In this document: one piece after another, positions 8,969-17,413 of the stretch
How positions within the stretch are numbered: the first letter of the stretch is position 1
How the letters are laid out: each line of letters starts with the position of its first letter
Assembly (NCBI GenBank): GCA_036501625.1
Contig: DASXZY010000088.1
Span: 62,001 to 126,000 of the forward strand
DNA: 64,000 nt
Reading direction: 5' to 3'
Origin: Palsa-1400 sp036501625
GTDB lineage: Bacteria > Verrucomicrobiota > Verrucomicrobiia > Limisphaerales > Palsa-1400
The notes under the pieces: model-generated
Told to the model about the DNA's origin: nothing
The model's database searches: none
What the model saw: only the letters and a program-made list of their open reading frames with translations
Made by a program: the position numbers and the translations under genes

Positions 8969-11900
8969 ATGCGAAAATTATTCTATCTTTGGGCGGCTCT
9001 CTCCGCCGTAGCCGCGCGGGCGGAAAACTTCACTGTGCGCGACGGCGACCGCGTCGTTTTGGCCGGCGACACTTTGATTGAGCGCGAGCAGGAGGCGGGC
9101 TGGCTGGAAACGATCACGCGCGCCTCGTTCCCCGATTGCCATCTCACCGTGCGCAATTTGGGCTGGAGCGGCGACACGCCGGCGGGCCAGAGCCGCGCGT
9201 CGTTCGATTTCAACGTGCCGGGGAAAGGATTCCAATTGTTGACCGATGCGGTGTCGCGGGCGCGGCCCACCGTCGTGATGATTGGCTATGGCATGGCCAG
9301 CTCCTTCGCGGGCGCGGAGGGCTTGCCGCAATTTAAGAAGCAGACGGAGCGGCTGCTCGACGCCATCCAGCATGATTCCTCCGGCCCGGTGCGTTTTGTC
9401 ATCTTCAGCCCGTTGCGCCACCAGAAGCTGCCGCCCCCCATGCCCGATCCCGCGCGTCACAATGCGATGCTGGCCGATTACACGTCTGCGCTGCGCCAGA
9501 TCGCCCTTGCCCGCGGCATTCCGTTCGTGGATTTGTTCGATGCCCCGGACGCTTCGCGCCTTCGGAACATGACCGATGACGGCATTCATTTGACTGTGCC
9601 GGGTTATCATTGGATGGCCCTGGAAACGGCCCGGCAATTGGGCTGGCATCCCTCCATCAAGTCCTCGGACGGCCCCATGGTGGAGAAAATGCGCTGGGAA
9701 ATCACGCACAAGGACCAATTGTTCTTCGACCGCTGGCGCCCTGAAAATCAGACCTACCTCTTCGGTTTCCGTCAAAACGAACAAGGGAAGAACGCCAAGG
9801 AGATTCCTGAGTTCGATCCGCTGATCTCCGATTCCGACGAGCGAATTTTTCAATGGCAGCAGGCAATCGCGGGCCGGACGAAGCAGACTCCCGCCCCGAT
9901 GGTTTTGAGCGAGCGTGCGAAAGGAAAGGAAGCGCCGCCTTTGCCGGATTTTGACGTCGCGCCCGGTTTTGAAGTCAGCCTGTGGGCGTCCTCGCCGCTG
10001 TTGGCCAAGCCCACGCAAATTAATTTTGATCCGCGCGGCCGCTTGTGGGTGGCGGAATCGTCCATCTATCCGCAAATCGCCCCCGGCCAAAAGGCCAACG
10101 ACAAGATCGTCATTCTGGAGGACACGCGCCACACGGGACATGCGGACAAATCCACCGTTTTTGTTGACGGATTGTTCGTGCCCACAGCCGTCGAGCCGGG
10201 CGACGGCGGCTGCTACGTAGGCCAAAGCACTGAGTTGCTGTATTTCGCCGGCGACGATAAGGCCAAGTCGCGGCGCGTCGTGCTGTCGGGCTTCGGCACC
10301 GAGGACACGCACCACCTCGTCCATACGCTGCAATGGGGGCCGGACGGGATGCTCTACTTCGATCAATCCATTTACATCCACAGCCATTTGGAAACGCCCA
10401 ATGGCGTCGTTCGTCTTAACAGCGGCGGCGTTTACCATCTCCGGCCGGACTCGATGCGACTGGGCGTTTTTCTGCGCGGCTTTTGCAATCCGTGGGGCCA
10501 TCAATTCGACGCCTTCGGGCAATCGTTCGTGACGGACGGCGCGGGTTTTCAAGGGATCAGTTGGGGCATTCCCGGCGCGACGTATTTCACCTATGCGGAC
10601 ATGCGGCGCGAATTGCCCAGCATCAGCCCCGGTTCGTATCCGAAGTATTGCAGCCTCGCCATCGTGGCCAGCCGGCAATTTCCGGACGACTGGCAGGGCA
10701 ACATGCTCACGGCTGATTTTCGCGCGCATCGCATCGTCCGCTTCGCCGTCAATCCGGACGGCGCTGGTTACGTCTCGGCGCAATTGCCCGACGTTCTGCG
10801 CACGACCAACGACACCTTCCGGCCCATTGATCTGAAATTTGGCCCCGACGGCGCGCTTTACGTGGCCGATTGGTGCAACCCCATCATCAATCACGGCGAA
10901 GTCGATTTCCGCGACCCGCGGCGCGACCACGATCACGGCCGCATCTGGCGCATCACCGCCAAAGGCCGCCCGCTGGAGGCATTCCGCGATTTTTCCCATG
11001 CCACCGATGCCGCCTTGCTGGACAATTTGCTTTCGTCCAACAGTTACGATGTTCAGCAATCGCGCCGCGTTTTGACCGAGCGCGGAAAGAGCATTCTTGC
11101 GCCGCTGAAGAAATGGACCTCGCGGCAAACGAGTGAAACCGCCCTCCTGCAAGCGCTGTGGATGCATGAATCCATCGAAAGCCGTGACGACTATCTCGTT
11201 GACAAACTCTTGGCCGCCCAGGATGGCCGCGTCCGCGCCGCCGCCACGCGCGTGCTGGCCGCCTGGCCGCGCGTCCGCTCCAATGGCGGAAGCGCGGAGC
11301 CGGATGCCTGCTACCAGCGCCTGCTGAGCGATCCGTTTCCCCGCGTGCGCGTGGAAGCCTTGCGGGCCATCGCCGGCATTCCTTCATTGCGCTCCGCCTC
11401 CGAGGCCCTGGACACCCTCACCGACAAGATGGATTCATTCGAGAATTATGCCCTGTGGTTGACAATCAACGACCTGGCCCAGCCGTGGCTGAAGGGCGTG
11501 CGCTCTGGCGCCTGGAATTATGCCGGGAAGGAAAAGCAGCTCACTTTTGCCCTCAAGTCAATTGAGCCTGAACTGGCCACCCCTGTTCTTTCTGACTTGC
11601 TCAAAAAACAGGTCCTGTCCGGCGGCGGGCAAGGACCGTGGATTGAACTTATTGGATCGGTCGGGCAGGAGGAAGATGCGCAAAAACTTTATAATGCGAT
11701 TCTTGACGGCGCCTTCACGGCGGCCGCCGCCGAGCGCGCCTGGGCCGCGCTGGCCGCGGACGCCGCCCGCAACATCCGGCCTGGCGGACGCACCAGGGAA
11801 TTGGCGCGCTGCCTTGCCGCCGGCGGCGGGGAAGCCCGGATGCAAATGGTGCGGCTGGCGGGCGATTGGGAAGTGGCCGCCTGCGCGTCAAACATTTGTT

Positions 11901-13198
11901 CACTGGCCGTTAGCCAGGAGGCTTCGGACTCCCTGCGCGAAGCCGCCTTCAATTCGCTGCGCAAGATCGGCGGCTCTCAAGCCATCGCCATCCTGCAACC
12001 GTGGACCGCCCGCGGCGAACCAATGGAACGGCGCGAGCCGGCGGTGCTGGCCCTCGCCGCCATTGATCTGTCCCACGCGGGCGCAAGGGCCGTTTCCTTG
12101 CTGGAAGACTTGGCGAGCCAGGAAATGGCCATGCCGGCCTGGCGTTCACTCCTGAGCCGCGCGGGCGCGGGCAGAATACTTTCCGCCGCTTTGCCCACAA
12201 ACGGCTTCCCTGCCGGGGCGGCTCAGGCGGGCTTGCGGGCCGAGCGCGAAGCGGGCGGCAAGGACCCGGAATTGGTCATGGCGTTGACTCGCGCGGCAGG
12301 ATTGCACGGTTCCGAGGCGCAGTTGAGCAAGGAGGAGGTCATGAAGCTGGCCGATTCGGTCCGGCGTGATGGCAGCGCGTCGCGCGGCGAAAAGATTTTC
12401 CGAAGTCAACAACAGAGCTGTGCCACCTGCCACGCCATTGGCGGCGTTGGCGGGCGCGTCGGGCCGGATTTGACTTCCATCGGCGCGAGCGCGCAAATGG
12501 ATTACTTGATTGAATCGGTCTATTATCCCAACAAGGAGATCAAGGATGGCTTCCAGTCCTGCCTGGTTGAAACCCGCGACGGCGGGGAACTGGCCGGCAT
12601 CCTCATGCGCGAGAATGATCGCGAACTGGTCCTGCGCACAGCCGCTGACCAGGAGGCGACGGTGGCCAAGAGCCTGATCACCAGCCGCAAAGTCGGCGGT
12701 TCGCTGATGCCTTCGGGGTTGGCGGACAATTTGACCATGAGGCAGCAACTGGATTTGTTCCGCTTCCTCTCCGAACTGGGCAAGCCCGGCCCATTCGATG
12801 CCTCCTCCGGCCACGTGGCCCGGTTTTGGAAAGTCGCGCCGTCCGACGCTGCCGCCGCCGCGCCGGGCCCCAATCTGGCCGGAGACCCCTGGCATCCGGT
12901 CAGTTCTCTTGTTGACGGCAGCCTGTTGCGCGGGGACATCAAGAGCCATGTGCCGGAGGACGCCAAGTTTGTGATGGCGGCCGCGCGATTCCGCACCGCC
13001 GCCGCGGGCCCGGTTCATTTCGACATCCCTTCCGATGGAACAACATGGATTGACCAGCAGGAAGTCGCCGCCCGCACCTCGAATGTCACCACGGAACTTC
13101 CGGCGGGCACCCATGAAGTCGTGATTCGTTTCAAATCCGGGGATTTGCCGCCGTCCTTCCGCCTGGAATCCTCCGACGTAACGTTTCTGACGAATTAA
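8969..13198 (+). CDS. Secreted PVC-type cytochrome c fusion: SGNH domain, dehydrogenase beta-propeller, HEAT repeats, heme domain
   Basis: This 1,409-aa exported protein has a Sec signal at 1-18 (ending 'VAARA'). Residues about 20-235 look like an SGNH/GDSL hydrolase ('LAGDTLIE' block I, later 'DDGIHLTVPGYHWMA' with the Asp/His pair). From about 325 ('APGFEVSLWASSPLL') a PVC-type membrane-bound dehydrogenase propeller follows, then alpha-helical HEAT-like repeats to about 1100. A Planctomycete/Verrucomicrobium-type heme domain carries the heme-attachment motif CATCH (Cys1151, Cys1154, His1155) and 'GGRVGPDLTSIG'. A C-terminal beta domain of about 110 residues completes it. This family is expanded in PVC bacteria and is thought to oxidise sugars or polysaccharides in the periplasm. 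The block I motif has GDT rather than GDS, so the hydrolase part may be inactive or use Thr. Confidence 0.9.
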   Translation: MRKLFYLWAALSAVAARAENFTVRDGDRVVLAGDTLIEREQEAGWLETITRASFPDCHLTVRNLGWSGDTPAGQSRASFDFNVPGKGFQLLTDAVSRARPTVVMIGYGMASSFAGAEGLPQFKKQTERLLDAIQHDSSGPVRFVIFSPLRHQKLPPPMPDPARHNAMLADYTSALRQIALARGIPFVDLFDAPDASRLRNMTDDGIHLTVPGYHWMALETARQLGWHPSIKSSDGPMVEKMRWEITHKDQLFFDRWRPENQTYLFGFRQNEQGKNAKEIPEFDPLISDSDERIFQWQQAIAGRTKQTPAPMVLSERAKGKEAPPLPDFDVAPGFEVSLWASSPLLAKPTQINFDPRGRLWVAESSIYPQIAPGQKANDKIVILEDTRHTGHADKSTVFVDGLFVPTAVEPGDGGCYVGQSTELLYFAGDDKAKSRRVVLSGFGTEDTHHLVHTLQWGPDGMLYFDQSIYIHSHLETPNGVVRLNSGGVYHLRPDSMRLGVFLRGFCNPWGHQFDAFGQSFVTDGAGFQGISWGIPGATYFTYADMRRELPSISPGSYPKYCSLAIVASRQFPDDWQGNMLTADFRAHRIVRFAVNPDGAGYVSAQLPDVLRTTNDTFRPIDLKFGPDGALYVADWCNPIINHGEVDFRDPRRDHDHGRIWRITAKGRPLEAFRDFSHATDAALLDNLLSSNSYDVQQSRRVLTERGKSILAPLKKWTSRQTSETALLQALWMHESIESRDDYLVDKLLAAQDGRVRAAATRVLAAWPRVRSNGGSAEPDACYQRLLSDPFPRVRVEALRAIAGIPSLRSASEALDTLTDKMDSFENYALWLTINDLAQPWLKGVRSGAWNYAGKEKQLTFALKSIEPELATPVLSDLLKKQVLSGGGQGPWIELIGSVGQEEDAQKLYNAILDGAFTAAAAERAWAALAADAARNIRPGGRTRELARCLAAGGGEARMQMVRLAGDWEVAACASNICSLAVSQEASDSLREAAFNSLRKIGGSQAIAILQPWTARGEPMERREPAVLALAAIDLSHAGARAVSLLEDLASQEMAMPAWRSLLSRAGAGRILSAALPTNGFPAGAAQAGLRAEREAGGKDPELVMALTRAAGLHGSEAQLSKEEVMKLADSVRRDGSASRGEKIFRSQQQSCATCHAIGGVGGRVGPDLTSIGASAQMDYLIESVYYPNKEIKDGFQSCLVETRDGGELAGILMRENDRELVLRTAADQEATVAKSLITSRKVGGSLMPSGLADNLTMRQQLDLFRFLSELGKPGPFDASSGHVARFWKVAPSDAAAAAPGPNLAGDPWHPVSSLVDGSLLRGDIKSHVPEDAKFVMAAARFRTAAAGPVHFDIPSDGTTWIDQQEVAARTSNVTTELPAGTHEVVIRFKSGDLPPSFRLESSDVTFLTN

Positions 13199-13223
13199 GC
13201 TAAACTGCATCGTCCCGGCTAGG

Positions 13224-14546
13224 TCAAACAGGAATATGTTTGGCAGGCAGCGGCGCCACAAGGCCTTCCCGCGCGGCTTGAATGGTGATGGGCGAGCGCG
13301 CCCGGCTGGCCATTTCCCGCGCCCGGGCCACCATGCGGGAAACCTTCTCGTCAGTATGGTCAGGGTCGTGGTGGAACATGAAAAGCTGCTTCACGTTGCC
13401 CTGCATCGCGAAGGTGACCGAGTCCTCGAAGCAACTGTGCCCCCATCCAATGCGCTCCTCGTATTCTTCCGGGTCGTATTGGCAATCGAGGACGAGGATG
13501 TCGGAGTCACGTATAAATTCCAGCGCGGCCAGGTCTTCCGCCGGCACGGCGTCGAAGGCGCCCAGCTGGCCCGATGCCGCGCCCGCCTTGGCCTTGGCGC
13601 GAACCTGTTGGAACAATTCGACATCCGGCAGGTAGGAAACCGAGCCGCCCGGTGTGGAAAGCCGGTATCCGACGCACACGCCGGGATGATTCATGAAATG
13701 CGCCTTGACCTCAATGGACCCGACCCGGAAGGTCGTTTCCTCCAGTTCGGAAAACGCGATGTGCCCGGGCATCTGCTGCATCGTGATCGGAAAATAAGGA
13801 TTCTCCATCTGGCTTGAGAGAGTATTTTCCAATCCCTGCCGCGCGCCGTCGCCGTAAATGGTGACCGCGTTGTGCGGGTTGTAGGCGGGCGTGAAAAACG
13901 GAAAGCCCTGGATGTGGTCCCAGTGCGTATGCGTGATGAGCAGGTTTAAATTGATCGGACGGTCCCCAAATTCCTCCACCAGCGCCAGGCCGAGCTTGCG
14001 AATGCCCGTGCCCGCATCAAGTATAATGATTTCGCGGCCGACCCGCAACTCCACGCACGACGTGTTGCCGCCGTAACTGACGGTATCCGACCCGGGCGTG
14101 GCGATGGAACCGCGCACGCCCCAAAATTTCAGATACGTTTCATGGCCGCCTTCCGGCTGGCCGGTTTTGTGCGCCCCGCCCCCGCTTCCATTGCTGGACA
14201 GGCCAGCCAGGAACCTTCCCAAAAACCGCGGGGGAGTCGATCTGGCCGCGTATTCGTCGGCGCCGGATTCCAGGGCAGCGAGCCGGTCCTCCAAATGGCC
14301 GTCGCCCAGCGCGACGAGGATAGGCCGGCGGCCGGGCTTTTCGTTGGGGGCGCAACAGGAGCGCGCGATTTCGTAAAGCGGCGTTTGCCAGTCGCACACG
14401 ACCAATTCCGGCTGGTGTTCGCGGGTGGCGGCCAAAGCATGGCCGTGGTCGGCGGCATTGATGACGGACCAGCCATCTTCGTTCAGGCCGGGGGTTAGCC
14501 CGCGTCGAAGGACTTGCTCAGCCTCAATGACCAGAACCGTTTTCAT
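13224..14546 (-). CDS. Degenerate receiver domain fused to a metallo-beta-lactamase hydrolase
   Basis: This is a 440-aa fusion. Residues 1-115 have a response-regulator receiver fold with Asp52 ('VVCDWQTP') at the phosphorylation position. The acidic pocket is altered (Glu8-Ala9 instead of Asp-Asp) and the usual Lys in 'GADxYxxKP' is replaced ('GADEYAARS'). From about residue 135 a metallo-beta-lactamase domain begins with 'LKFWGVRGSIATPG' and has the metal motif HTHWDH (His206, His208, Asp210, His211), plus later His and Asp ligands ('MNHPGVCVGY', 'LVLDCQYDPEEYEE', 'FMFHHDPDH'). This resembles cNMP-phosphodiesterase or RNase Z-like hydrolases. The start MKTVLVIE was chosen because it begins the receiver beta strand. 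Substrate is unknown. It converges with the cytochrome fusion gene, 25 bases away. Confidence 0.85.
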   Translation of the reverse strand: MKTVLVIEAEQVLRRGLTPGLNEDGWSVINAADHGHALAATREHQPELVVCDWQTPLYEIARSCCAPNEKPGRRPILVALGDGHLEDRLAALESGADEYAARSTPPRFLGRFLAGLSSNGSGGGAHKTGQPEGGHETYLKFWGVRGSIATPGSDTVSYGGNTSCVELRVGREIIILDAGTGIRKLGLALVEEFGDRPINLNLLITHTHWDHIQGFPFFTPAYNPHNAVTIYGDGARQGLENTLSSQMENPYFPITMQQMPGHIAFSELEETTFRVGSIEVKAHFMNHPGVCVGYRLSTPGGSVSYLPDVELFQQVRAKAKAGAASGQLGAFDAVPAEDLAALEFIRDSDILVLDCQYDPEEYEERIGWGHSCFEDSVTFAMQGNVKQLFMFHHDPDHTDEKVSRMVARAREMASRARSPITIQAAREGLVAPLPAKHIPV

Positions 14547-14855
14547 GGCGATAGTTTCAAGTTTGACAGGTTCGCAAAAAAACACAAGACGGCATTTGAC
14601 AACCTTGGCATCATTTACCCCCAATCCTTTGTGGGCAGCCGGCCGGTGGAATGCCCGATGCCGTCAAAGGAATTGGCCCAAAGAGGCGCACAAAATGCGA
14701 AAAATCGCAGAAATCGTTTCCGGCATGATTTTTGGCGGCCGCATGCGGCTCAATAAGGGCGCCTCGGCGGATAAGCGGGTCTCGGCGCTCGACCGTTCCG
14801 AATTGGTTTTTTTGGCTTTCATTGCGGGGCGGACATTGTTATGGAATACTCAAAC
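14547..14855. other. Divergent intergenic region without a recognised gene
   Basis: These 309 bases lie between the start of the receiver-hydrolase gene and the start of the next plus-strand gene. Two TTGACA-like hexamers occur near 14563 and 14597, but neither has a well-placed -10 partner that I would defend. No coding potential, terminator hairpin or riboswitch motif was recognised. Confidence 0.4.
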
Positions 14856-15830
14856 ATGCGAAGGTTTTTCATTATCCTGTGCGGCTGGCTGGCCTTGGGC
14901 GGCGTCGTTGCTTTGGCCGGCACTTTTCCGCTGACCGACGGCACCAAGATCGTCGGCACGCCGGAGTCGATCGTCGATAAGGGTGTCGTTTTTCAATTTG
15001 ACAGCGGAGACCTTTCGCCGCGCATCGATTGGGAAAGGTTCACCCCGGACGCCTTGCGTGAATTGATGGCCGAGGCCAAAACCGATGCCCAGCGCACAGT
15101 CTTGCAGCCGATGATCGACAACATCCCGCAGGACGTAGCCAAAAGGAAGGAAATCGTCATCAAACCGGTTGAACCGCCTTTCCGTCCCAAGAGCGCTAGC
15201 GGCATCGTTGGGTTGTTCGGCAGCCCGGCCGGCTGGTTTATCATCCTCGTCCTCTACGGAGCCAACTTGTTTGCCGCCTATGAAGTGTCTATTTATCGCC
15301 GGCAGCCGATGGCGACAGTTTGCGGCCTGGCGGCCATTCCCTTTGTCGGGGTGCTGAGTCCGATTATTTACGGAGCGATGCCGACCCAAAGACCGCCGCC
15401 CGAACCTGTCGAAGCCCCAGCGGCAACCGCGGTCGAAGGAGCGGCTGCGGTGGCGGAAGGAGTGTCCGTCACGGCGGAAGGCGCGCCTGCGGCGGCAGGC
15501 GAGCCAGGGACTGAGGCGGCCTCGCCGTCCGCCCCAGCCAAGCCGGCGTTCCCGGACCCGATCGTTTTCGCGCGCGGCGAATTTTCATTTAACCGCCGCT
15601 TTTTTGAAACAAAGTTTGCCGGTTTTTTCCGCGTCATTCCGAGCGAAGCGGAAAAGGACCTCGTGCTGCAAATTACATGCAGCCGGGGCAAATTCGCGGG
15701 CCGCCGGGTTATGCGGATCACGCCCAACGAACTCTACCTGCAAGTGTTCAAGGGCGAGGCCAGTTCGGAGGAGATGATTCCTTTTGGCGAAATCTCCGAG
15801 GTGCAAATCCGGCACAAAGACAGCGTCTGA
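14856..15830 (+). CDS. Exported or membrane protein of unknown function with a central transmembrane helix
   Basis: This protein has 324 aa from the preferred Met (MRRFFIILC); an alternative Met lies five codons upstream. An N-terminal signal or anchor ends near 'VVALAG'. Residues about 22-100 form a small domain beginning 'FPLTDGTKIVGTPE'. Two hydrophobic helices lie near 118-165, followed by a Pro/Ala/Glu-rich linker. The C-terminal domain of about 90 residues contains 'PIVFARGEFSFNRRFFETKF' and ends 'FGEISEVQIRHKDSV'. No catalytic motif was seen and I do not recognise the family. It precedes the adenylate kinase-like gene by 18 bases, so cotranscription with adk-fmt is possible. Confidence 0.7.
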   Translation: MRRFFIILCGWLALGGVVALAGTFPLTDGTKIVGTPESIVDKGVVFQFDSGDLSPRIDWERFTPDALRELMAEAKTDAQRTVLQPMIDNIPQDVAKRKEIVIKPVEPPFRPKSASGIVGLFGSPAGWFIILVLYGANLFAAYEVSIYRRQPMATVCGLAAIPFVGVLSPIIYGAMPTQRPPPEPVEAPAATAVEGAAAVAEGVSVTAEGAPAAAGEPGTEAASPSAPAKPAFPDPIVFARGEFSFNRRFFETKFAGFFRVIPSEAEKDLVLQITCSRGKFAGRRVMRITPNELYLQVFKGEASSEEMIPFGEISEVQIRHKDSV

Positions 15831-15848
15831 GGACGCCCAAACAAACGC

Positions 15849-16448
15849 ATGAAAATCCGCACCATCCTATTGTTCGGCGCGCCCGGCTCGGGCAAAGGAA
15901 CACAGGGCAAAATCCTTGGCGCCATCCCCAATTTTTACCATTTCTCCTGCGGGGAAGTGTTCCGCAACTTGCGGGCGGACACGGAACTGGGGAAAATTTT
16001 TATCGACTACTCCAGCCGCGGGGAATTGGTGCCCGACGAGCCGACCATCCGCCTCTGGCTGCACAACATCGAGGGCGCCGAGCACAGCGGACAGTTCAAT
16101 CGCAAGACCGACACCCTGGTCCTCGACGGCATTCCGCGCAACATCGGCCAGGCGCAAATGGTCAAGGACCTCGTGCAGGTCGCGCAGGTTTTTTACCTGT
16201 GCTGCGCGGACATGAAGAAGCTGGTCTGGCGGTTGCAGCGCCGCGCCTTGCGCGAAAACCGGCTCGACGACGCGAACATCAAAGTCATCCGCCAGCGCCT
16301 GGAAACCTACGAGCGCGAAACGCGCCCTGTGCTTGATTTCTACGGCGGGAAACTCGTGCGGACGGTGGACTCGACCCAAACGCCGATCAACGTCCTGCGC
16401 GAGATTCTCGGCGTGCTGGCTCAATTGGCCGCCCCGCCGAAATCGTAA
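15849..16448 (+). CDS. adk: Adenylate kinase-like nucleoside monophosphate kinase
   Basis: This 199-aa protein belongs to the family that interconverts AMP and ATP with ADP. The P-loop GAPGSGKGT is at 10-18, the NMP-binding 'SCGEVFRNL' replaces the more usual STGD, and 'LVLDGIPRN' is the Walker-B-like stretch. 'RRALRENRLDD' and 'IRQRLETYERETRPVLDFY' correspond to the LID/core arginine region. The LID is the short form without zinc Cys residues. The altered 'SCGE' in the NMP site leaves open a paralogue with different nucleotide preference, so adk is a family-level symbol. The stop overlaps the fmt start by 1 base (TAATG), suggesting translational coupling. Confidence 0.8.
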   Translation: MKIRTILLFGAPGSGKGTQGKILGAIPNFYHFSCGEVFRNLRADTELGKIFIDYSSRGELVPDEPTIRLWLHNIEGAEHSGQFNRKTDTLVLDGIPRNIGQAQMVKDLVQVAQVFYLCCADMKKLVWRLQRRALRENRLDDANIKVIRQRLETYERETRPVLDFYGGKLVRTVDSTQTPINVLREILGVLAQLAAPPKS

Positions 16449-17413
16449 TGCCATTGAGAGCCGTTTTCATGGGCACGGCCGAATTGGCCTGCGCCAGTTT
16501 GGAGGCCCTCCTGGCCGCCGGCTCATGCGAAATCGCCGCGGTCGTGACCCAGCCCGACCGCCCCAAGGGGCGCGATTTAAAGCCGCAACCGCCGCCTGTC
16601 AAGATCACCGCCGAAAAGGCCGGCTTGCGCATCTTGCAGCCGGAGAGCGCTCGCGAGGCCGCCTTCGTCTCCGAATTGGCCGCGTTGCGGGCGGATGTGA
16701 TCATCGTCGCGGCTTACGGCCAGATTTTGCGCCAGGCGGCGCTGGATTTGCCCCGGCTCGGCTGCCTCAACGTGCATGCGTCCCTCCTGCCGAAGTACCG
16801 CGGCGCGGCCCCGATCCAATGGGCCATTCTTGACAACGAACCTCTCACCGGAGTGACCATCATGAAAATGGACGCCGGCCTCGACACGGGCGGCATTCTC
16901 GCGCGACGCGCTATTCCCATCGACCCCGACGAAACCGCGGCCGGCCTGCACCATCGGCTGGCCGTGCTGGGCGGCGAACTGCTGGTGGCCACGCTGCCTG
17001 CTTACGCGGCGGGCGCCATCATTCCCCAGCCGCAGGAACACGCGGCGGCCACCTACGCGCGGAAGATTACCAAGGCCGACGGGCGGCTGGATTGGACGCG
17101 CCCGGCCCTGACGCTGCGGAATCAAATTCGCGCGTTCACGCCGTGGCCGGGCGCCTGCGTGGATTGGCCCGCGCAGGGGCGGCCGCGCTTGTTGAAAATC
17201 TGGCGCGCGCAAATTGAGGCGGAGCATGGCAAGGCGGTTCCGGGCCAGGTAATCGAGGCGGGCAAAAACGGGCTGGTCGTCGCGTGCGGAACTGGCGCGC
17301 TCCGGATTGAGGAATTGCAATTGGAAGGCGGGCGCAAAATGGCGGTCGCGGAATTTCTGGCCGGCCACGATCTGAAACCGGGAGCCTCCCTGGCCGCGGC
17401 TAATTCTCAGTGA
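16448..17413 (+). CDS. fmt: Methionyl-tRNA formyltransferase
   Basis: This enzyme formylates initiator methionyl-tRNA using 10-formyl-tetrahydrofolate. It is 321 aa, the usual length. The N-terminal formyltransferase domain has 'RAVFMGTAELA', 'VTQPDRPKGR', the catalytic Asn/His of 'LNVHASLLPKYRGAAPIQ' and the Asp of 'MKMDAGLDTGGIL'. The C-terminal tRNA-binding domain includes 'ITKADGRLDW' and 'NQIRAFTPWPGA'. Its start overlaps the adk-like stop by 1 base. It overlaps the end of the AsmA-like gene on the other strand by 7 bases. Confidence 0.95.
   Translation: MPLRAVFMGTAELACASLEALLAAGSCEIAAVVTQPDRPKGRDLKPQPPPVKITAEKAGLRILQPESAREAAFVSELAALRADVIIVAAYGQILRQAALDLPRLGCLNVHASLLPKYRGAAPIQWAILDNEPLTGVTIMKMDAGLDTGGILARRAIPIDPDETAAGLHHRLAVLGGELLVATLPAYAAGAIIPQPQEHAAATYARKITKADGRLDWTRPALTLRNQIRAFTPWPGACVDWPAQGRPRLLKIWRAQIEAEHGKAVPGQVIEAGKNGLVVACGTGALRIEELQLEGGRKMAVAEFLAGHDLKPGASLAAANSQ

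Noticed and set aside
8978..11167. Long open frame of about 730 codons on the minus strand
   Set aside because: It lies fully inside the cytochrome fusion gene, has no family resemblance and is a product of GC-rich codon structure on the opposite strand.
12146..13261. Open frame of about 370 codons on the minus strand
   Set aside because: It is antisense to the 3' end of the same fusion gene, with low-complexity Arg/Gly composition and no motifs.
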